From: Beverwykella pulmonaria
Taxonomy: Eukaryota > Ascomycota > Dothideomycetes > Pleosporales > Melanommataceae
Assembly (NCBI GenBank): GCA_001599595.1
Contig: BCHH01000004.1
Location: 2,134,452 to 2,198,451, forward strand
Direction of reading: 5' to 3'
DNA length: 64,000 nt
This document shows, one piece after another, positions 60,560 to 64,000 of this stretch (position 1 is the first letter of the stretch; every line of letters starts with the position of its first letter). The notes beneath the pieces are model-generated. The model did no database searches and had not been told where the DNA came from. It saw only the letters and a program-made list of their open reading frames with translations. The translations under genes and the position numbers were made by a program.

Positions 60560-61098
60560 AAGCGAGGAAAATCAAAACTCAAAACTCAAAACGCACAATG
60601 CAAAATCAACAAATACATGCACACCTAAAAATTATTTCAATAATTAAATCATATTAAGTATAAATCAAGTAGACAATTAAAACATAAATAATAATGCTCC
60701 AACACTTGTACACTAAACTTAAAAGAACTAATACTGTGGCTAATACCGTGTCAAATAGACCACATGTTTGTAAATAAGTTTGACAATATGGAGCGAGGTT
60801 TAAAGCTAGAATATCTTATGGTGTCCTTGCATTTGTAATGTTTAAAAGTAAGTAGACCATTATATTTAGACTATGAAAAACTGTAAGTAGTGCTGAATCA
60901 ACCAATTCCTCAGCTCTACCTGTCTAATACCTGCCTAATGCCTGTCCCCAAAGTCAGAAACTAGAACTAGTTGTATACTTAGATATCTCCTCGCAGACAC
61001 TGATATATAGCCCAATACTTACTAACACCTATATTGCTAGTTGAGGATTGCGCCTTATTTATCTACTAATGATGCTTTGAGCGGTGATTGTGGATGAT

Positions 61099-61756
61099 CT
61101 AGACATAGTCGCCAAGAATATTAGCAATCTAGAAAGCATGTTGGAAGTCCTTCTGCTGGATGGTAACCTGCTTGGTGTGAATAGCAGACAAGTTGCAAGC
61201 TAAAGTTATTAGAACAATACTAGATTAATACTGAAGATGATATTAGCATACCTGTCAAGCATGTAGTTATAAATGCCTCAGCTGCCTCTTGCAAAGTAGT
61301 AAGTGCATTTAATTGGAACTGTTTAATAAGTTTTTCGCCTTTAGTATTTTGGAAATCCTCTAGAATTTCACAAACAAGGCAAATAAATTAGGTTTTTGGG
61401 ATAAGAGTGCTAATACATTACTAGTAGTGTTAGATCTCACAGAGAGCAGAGCCTAATACTAGTATTAGTCAAAAATTTAGATGATACTATACATAGAACT
61501 TACAACCAGGCCTTGCTTTCACCTTCTTAGGTCTACTAGTGGTAGCTCCACAGTAGACAGGCGCTTTGACAGCATTCTTATTATACAAAATGTTCTTGCG
61601 TTTAGCAGGCTTTTTAGGTGCAGACTTGCGCGGTGATTTGGTAGCAATCTTCCTGCTGAAGGCTAAAACAGCTATTAGCAAATAGCTAATACTAGTACTA
61701 ATACTAAGATTACTAGTTGCTCCAAGTGGGCGATTGGGAGGGCGAGTTCTTGCCAT
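61099..61756 (-). pseudogene. histone H3-family relic (H3/CenH3-like), RIP-damaged
   Basis: A degenerate H3-type histone gene. The N-terminus reads MARTRPPNRPLG and, after a 51-nt intron-like insert, FSRKIATKSPRKSAP, close to the H3 tail PRKQLATKAARKSAP. A Lys-rich stretch follows, then RPG at the start of the core. In the core I can read an AL-EI remnant with stops, then STLIPK, LVCEILEDFQN, LNALTTLQEAAEAF and, after another intron-like insert, LSAIHTKQVTIQQKDFQ followed by a stop and IANI. These match the H3 core blocks (KLPF..LVREI, AL.ALQEA.EA, L.AIHAKRVTI..KDIQLARRI). At least four in-frame TAA/TAG codons sit where Gln or Arg is expected, and Arg-to-Cys changes fit C-to-T mutation. The extended, altered tail suggests an H3 variant or CenH3 rather than canonical H3; that part is inference. 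Confidence 0.72.
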
Positions 61757-63539
61757 GATAGTGTAGATATAATAGACGGTAATAGTAATTCAGTTGCAAT
61801 GAACAGGAGTTGACAATTAACGCAAAAAGTAAGTGGTAGAGGAAGAAGGTTGGTTGCTGAAGAGAAGATATAAAGGTTTCAGAATAGTAAAAAGTTAGGT
61901 AGGTGAAGGTGAAGGTGAAGGTGAGATAACAGGTGAAGGTAGAAAAAAATGCGAGAAATTCTTAACTAATACCTAGTCTAATACTATTAGTCCTAATTCT
62001 CCGCTCATTGCAAAGCAAAGCCAATTGTAATAAAGCCAGAAAAAACAAAATCTAACAATTAGTTAGAGATTACAAACTAAGAATATATTCCAAAGCTACT
62101 CACTTGCATAAAGACTAATACCCAGCCTAATACTTGTATTATTAGCAGATTCTAACTGGCAACGTCACGCGGTTTTAGAGAGGTCTTAATAATAGCTAGA
62201 AGTTAAGTTTTGGTAATAAAGCGCAAAGCACTTTCTCTGTTTGCCTTTTACTTAAAATTTTGCTAGGGTAAATTATTAAGTTAGCTTCACACAAACACAC
62301 TAAAACTCCATAACACCTGCACTTAATTCAACCTGGCCACAATTACTAGCTAATTAGCATAATACTCAACTAATACTTGCCAATACCACACGCGTGCATT
62401 ATAACTAATCAAAAATAGAAGAAACAAGCCAGCAAATACTCTACAAATCCAAATACCATCAAAAACAATGCCATTCGCGCAAAGAAAACTAGTGAAGACT
62501 TCTTAGTTATAAGGGGAAAAAACGCTAATAACACAGTAAGACCCACAGCAGAATAGCTAATACTTAGACTAATGCTGTAAAGGCGTCTTTAAAGCTATAG
62601 AAGAACAAGTTCAAGCCGCGTATCCAACATCTACTAGATGCAGAATCCAACAAATTAAAACGCAACTAGCTAGAGAAGGACCTAAGGGATTAGTGCAAGA
62701 ATGCAGCCCTTAATACTAGGTATAAGATAAGTATTAGGTTAGTATTAGGCAGAGCTAACAGTATACAGGGCGAAGCAAAACTTGCTCTAGACTTAGCAAG
62801 CAATAGCGCGCACTGGCAACCCTAAATCTCATTACCTATCCCTAGACACTCTGTTTAAAGCACAGACGCGTGTCTGGCTTCTTAACAATAAGTTTATGCC
62901 GCCCTAGCATATTATTGATAGCGCAACGGCTACTATTGCTGTCAGCTCTCTACCAAGCAGTTAAGAGGAAGATAGCGTCTAAAAAAGCACTAGAAACACA
63001 AACTAGGACCAAGATGAACAAGACTTACGCACAGAGAAGGAGTTGTGGGCCAACCTTAGATACTAGCTGTCTATTAAGCAATACTAGAACAGCCAGCTTA
63101 ATATAGTAGTTTGGAAATTAAGTGTTATACGCACTTAAGGCTTAAGGGCATTTCTACTGCGCATAACACTTGACCAACTTAAGGCAAGTAAATTCTAGAT
63201 AGCCTAATACTAAGACTAATACTTAGCAGGAATATATAAACTGGCTTAACCTAAATATCCTGTCTATAGTAGTTGAAATGCTTAGCAAGCTCAAGCAGCG
63301 CTTTAAACAGGTACGTTGAGCATTTGTCTAGGTATTGGGCCATTGCTAACAATTCCTAGATTGTAGCCGTCCAAAAAGCATATAAAAAGACACAAGTTGC
63401 GTATAAGAACGATATCGCGATTGACAGCAACTTAGGTGTACCAATACTGCTATTCTTAATGCTATTTACTAGTCCTGAGCGCGTCCTACTATCTCTACTC
63501 TACTAAGCTTAACGTGGCGGAACATTCTAGGGTTCTAAG
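61757..63539. other. RIP-degraded sequence without an identified gene
   Basis: Contains only short open stretches, for example a ~50-codon plus-strand run at about 62589-62740 and one at 62870-63106. No family could be named. Confidence 0.4.
61902..61925. repeat. (GGTGAA)x4 hexamer run
   Basis: Four direct copies of GGTGAA/GGTGAG, followed by a fifth partial copy at 61932. Located in the upstream region of the H3-like relic. Confidence 0.9.
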
Positions 63540-63983
63540 TTCAAGCTTTTTGACAACAATTAGCCGTCTAAACTTCCTAGTGTCTATAAACTACAGACTA
63601 TTAAGGACTACAGAAGGGACTTTCCACTTACAGCTATTAACATAACTAGGGCTGCAGACCTGCTAGACAATATTGTTAAGCTATTGCCAAAAGAGAACAA
63701 TGAGTTAGACGAAATAGCTAAAAACAAACCTGCCGTGGAAGATGATTAAATAGAAGGAGTTTTGGAGGATAAAGATGCTATAGATGTTAATCTAATAGAA
63801 GCTAGGGAAGACGATTAGGATATAGAGATGCCCAACATTGATGAATTCCTAAATTTGGGGTTACTCTGGCAAGATAATAAGAGGCAGAGCAGTATGTATG
63901 CTATAGATGACGTGGAGAACGTATTAGATAATGAATGGGAGTCTTAGGGTGAGGAGACCCAAGCGCCTAAGCAGCTGAACTAA
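63540..63983 (+). pseudogene. acidic protein remnant with TAG/TAA interruptions
   Basis: One frame reads as protein for about 147 codons but contains four stops, all TAG or TAA. Legible stretches are SVYKLQTIKDYRRDFPLT, TRAADLLDNIVKLLPKENNE, MPNIDEFLNLGLLWQDN and DDVENVLDNEWES, ending APKQLN-stop. Restoring Gln at each stop by single C-to-T reversal is what RIP would require. The protein would be acidic and the family is not recognised; it may be the C-terminal part of a repeat-encoded protein. Confidence 0.5.
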
Positions 63984-64000
63984 AGGTATTAGGTGGTATT

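Larger units (their letters stand above)
60728..63222. repeat. dispersed paired motif CTAATAC-N4/5-CTAATAC
   Basis: Two copies of CTAATAC (or CTAATGC) with starts 11-12 bp apart occur at about 60728, 60924, 61686, 61966, 62115, 62359, 62557, 62731 (reverse strand) and 63204. The spacer varies. The pair is not seen in the GC-normal part of the window. Confidence 0.8.
60560..64000. mobile_element. AT-rich, RIP-degraded island (repeat relics)
   Basis: From about 60560 to the window end the sequence is A/T-rich, poor in CG and CA, and rich in TA, with TAA/TAG in every frame. Readable protein remnants are interrupted where Gln, Arg or Trp codons would lie, as C-to-T change on either strand predicts. 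This is the classic appearance of RIP-mutated repeats in Pezizomycotina. The type of element is not identified: no terminal repeats, transposase or reverse transcriptase motif could be read. Confidence 0.7.

Overview
This window is nuclear DNA of a filamentous ascomycete (Pezizomycotina; a Dothideomycete would fit, but that is an inference). The genes are protein-coding, carry short introns of about 41-90 nt with gt..ag ends and ctaac/ctgac-like branch sites, and match eukaryotic families: 20S proteasome beta1, DNA polymerase delta subunit 2, DED1 helicase, INO80 subunit Ies1 and mitochondrial uS13. The last ~3.4 kb is AT-rich and full of TAA/TAG-riddled relics, as expected from repeat-induced point mutation (RIP), a Pezizomycotina process. 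I found no tRNA, rRNA or CRISPR.

Layout. 0.5-5.6 kb: a Pho80-type cyclin and the proteasome beta1 gene on the minus strand, then a divergent BEM46-type hydrolase. 8.9-11.1 kb: an RRM+YTH mRNA reader. 13.7-14.7 kb: a hidden multi-exon gene of unknown family on the minus strand. 15.8-19.6 kb: a large Net1/Dnt1-like nucleolar protein. 20.2-20.7 kb: a broken PLAC8-like cysteine-rich gene. 21.9-26.6 kb: a PX-PH-RhoGAP protein (Bem3 type). 30.1-32.1 kb: mitochondrial uS13 and an ER cyclophilin share a 226-bp bidirectional promoter. 32.9-35.0 kb: DED1 helicase. 36.3-39.1 kb: INO80 subunit Ies1, convergent with DNA polymerase delta subunit 2 at 39.5-41.3 kb.

From 43 kb the content is more accessory: a tiny secreted GPI-type protein, an LCCL-domain membrane protein, a 7-TM fungal rhodopsin-like protein, an alpha/beta hydrolase, a NACHT (STAND) NTPase, an orphan four-exon gene, a C2-domain protein and a SnoaL-like protein. 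The end of the window (about 60.5-64 kb) is a RIP-degraded island. It holds a recognisable relic of a histone H3-family gene, a degenerate acidic reading frame, and a short paired motif (CTAATAC repeated at 11-12 bp) scattered many times on both strands.

How the genes relate. Most are unlinked housekeeping functions (protein turnover, translation, chromatin, replication, polarity), and no biosynthetic cluster or operon-like unit is visible. The most unusual points are the H3-like relic, the alternative 3' intron of the cyclophilin (HVEL ending versus membrane tail), the 46-nt homopolymer inside the uS13m intron, and a 15-nt frame-neutral microexon carrying the catalytic threonine of the proteasome subunit. 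All exon boundaries were read by eye from splice signals, frame continuity and family knowledge; no transcript data were available.
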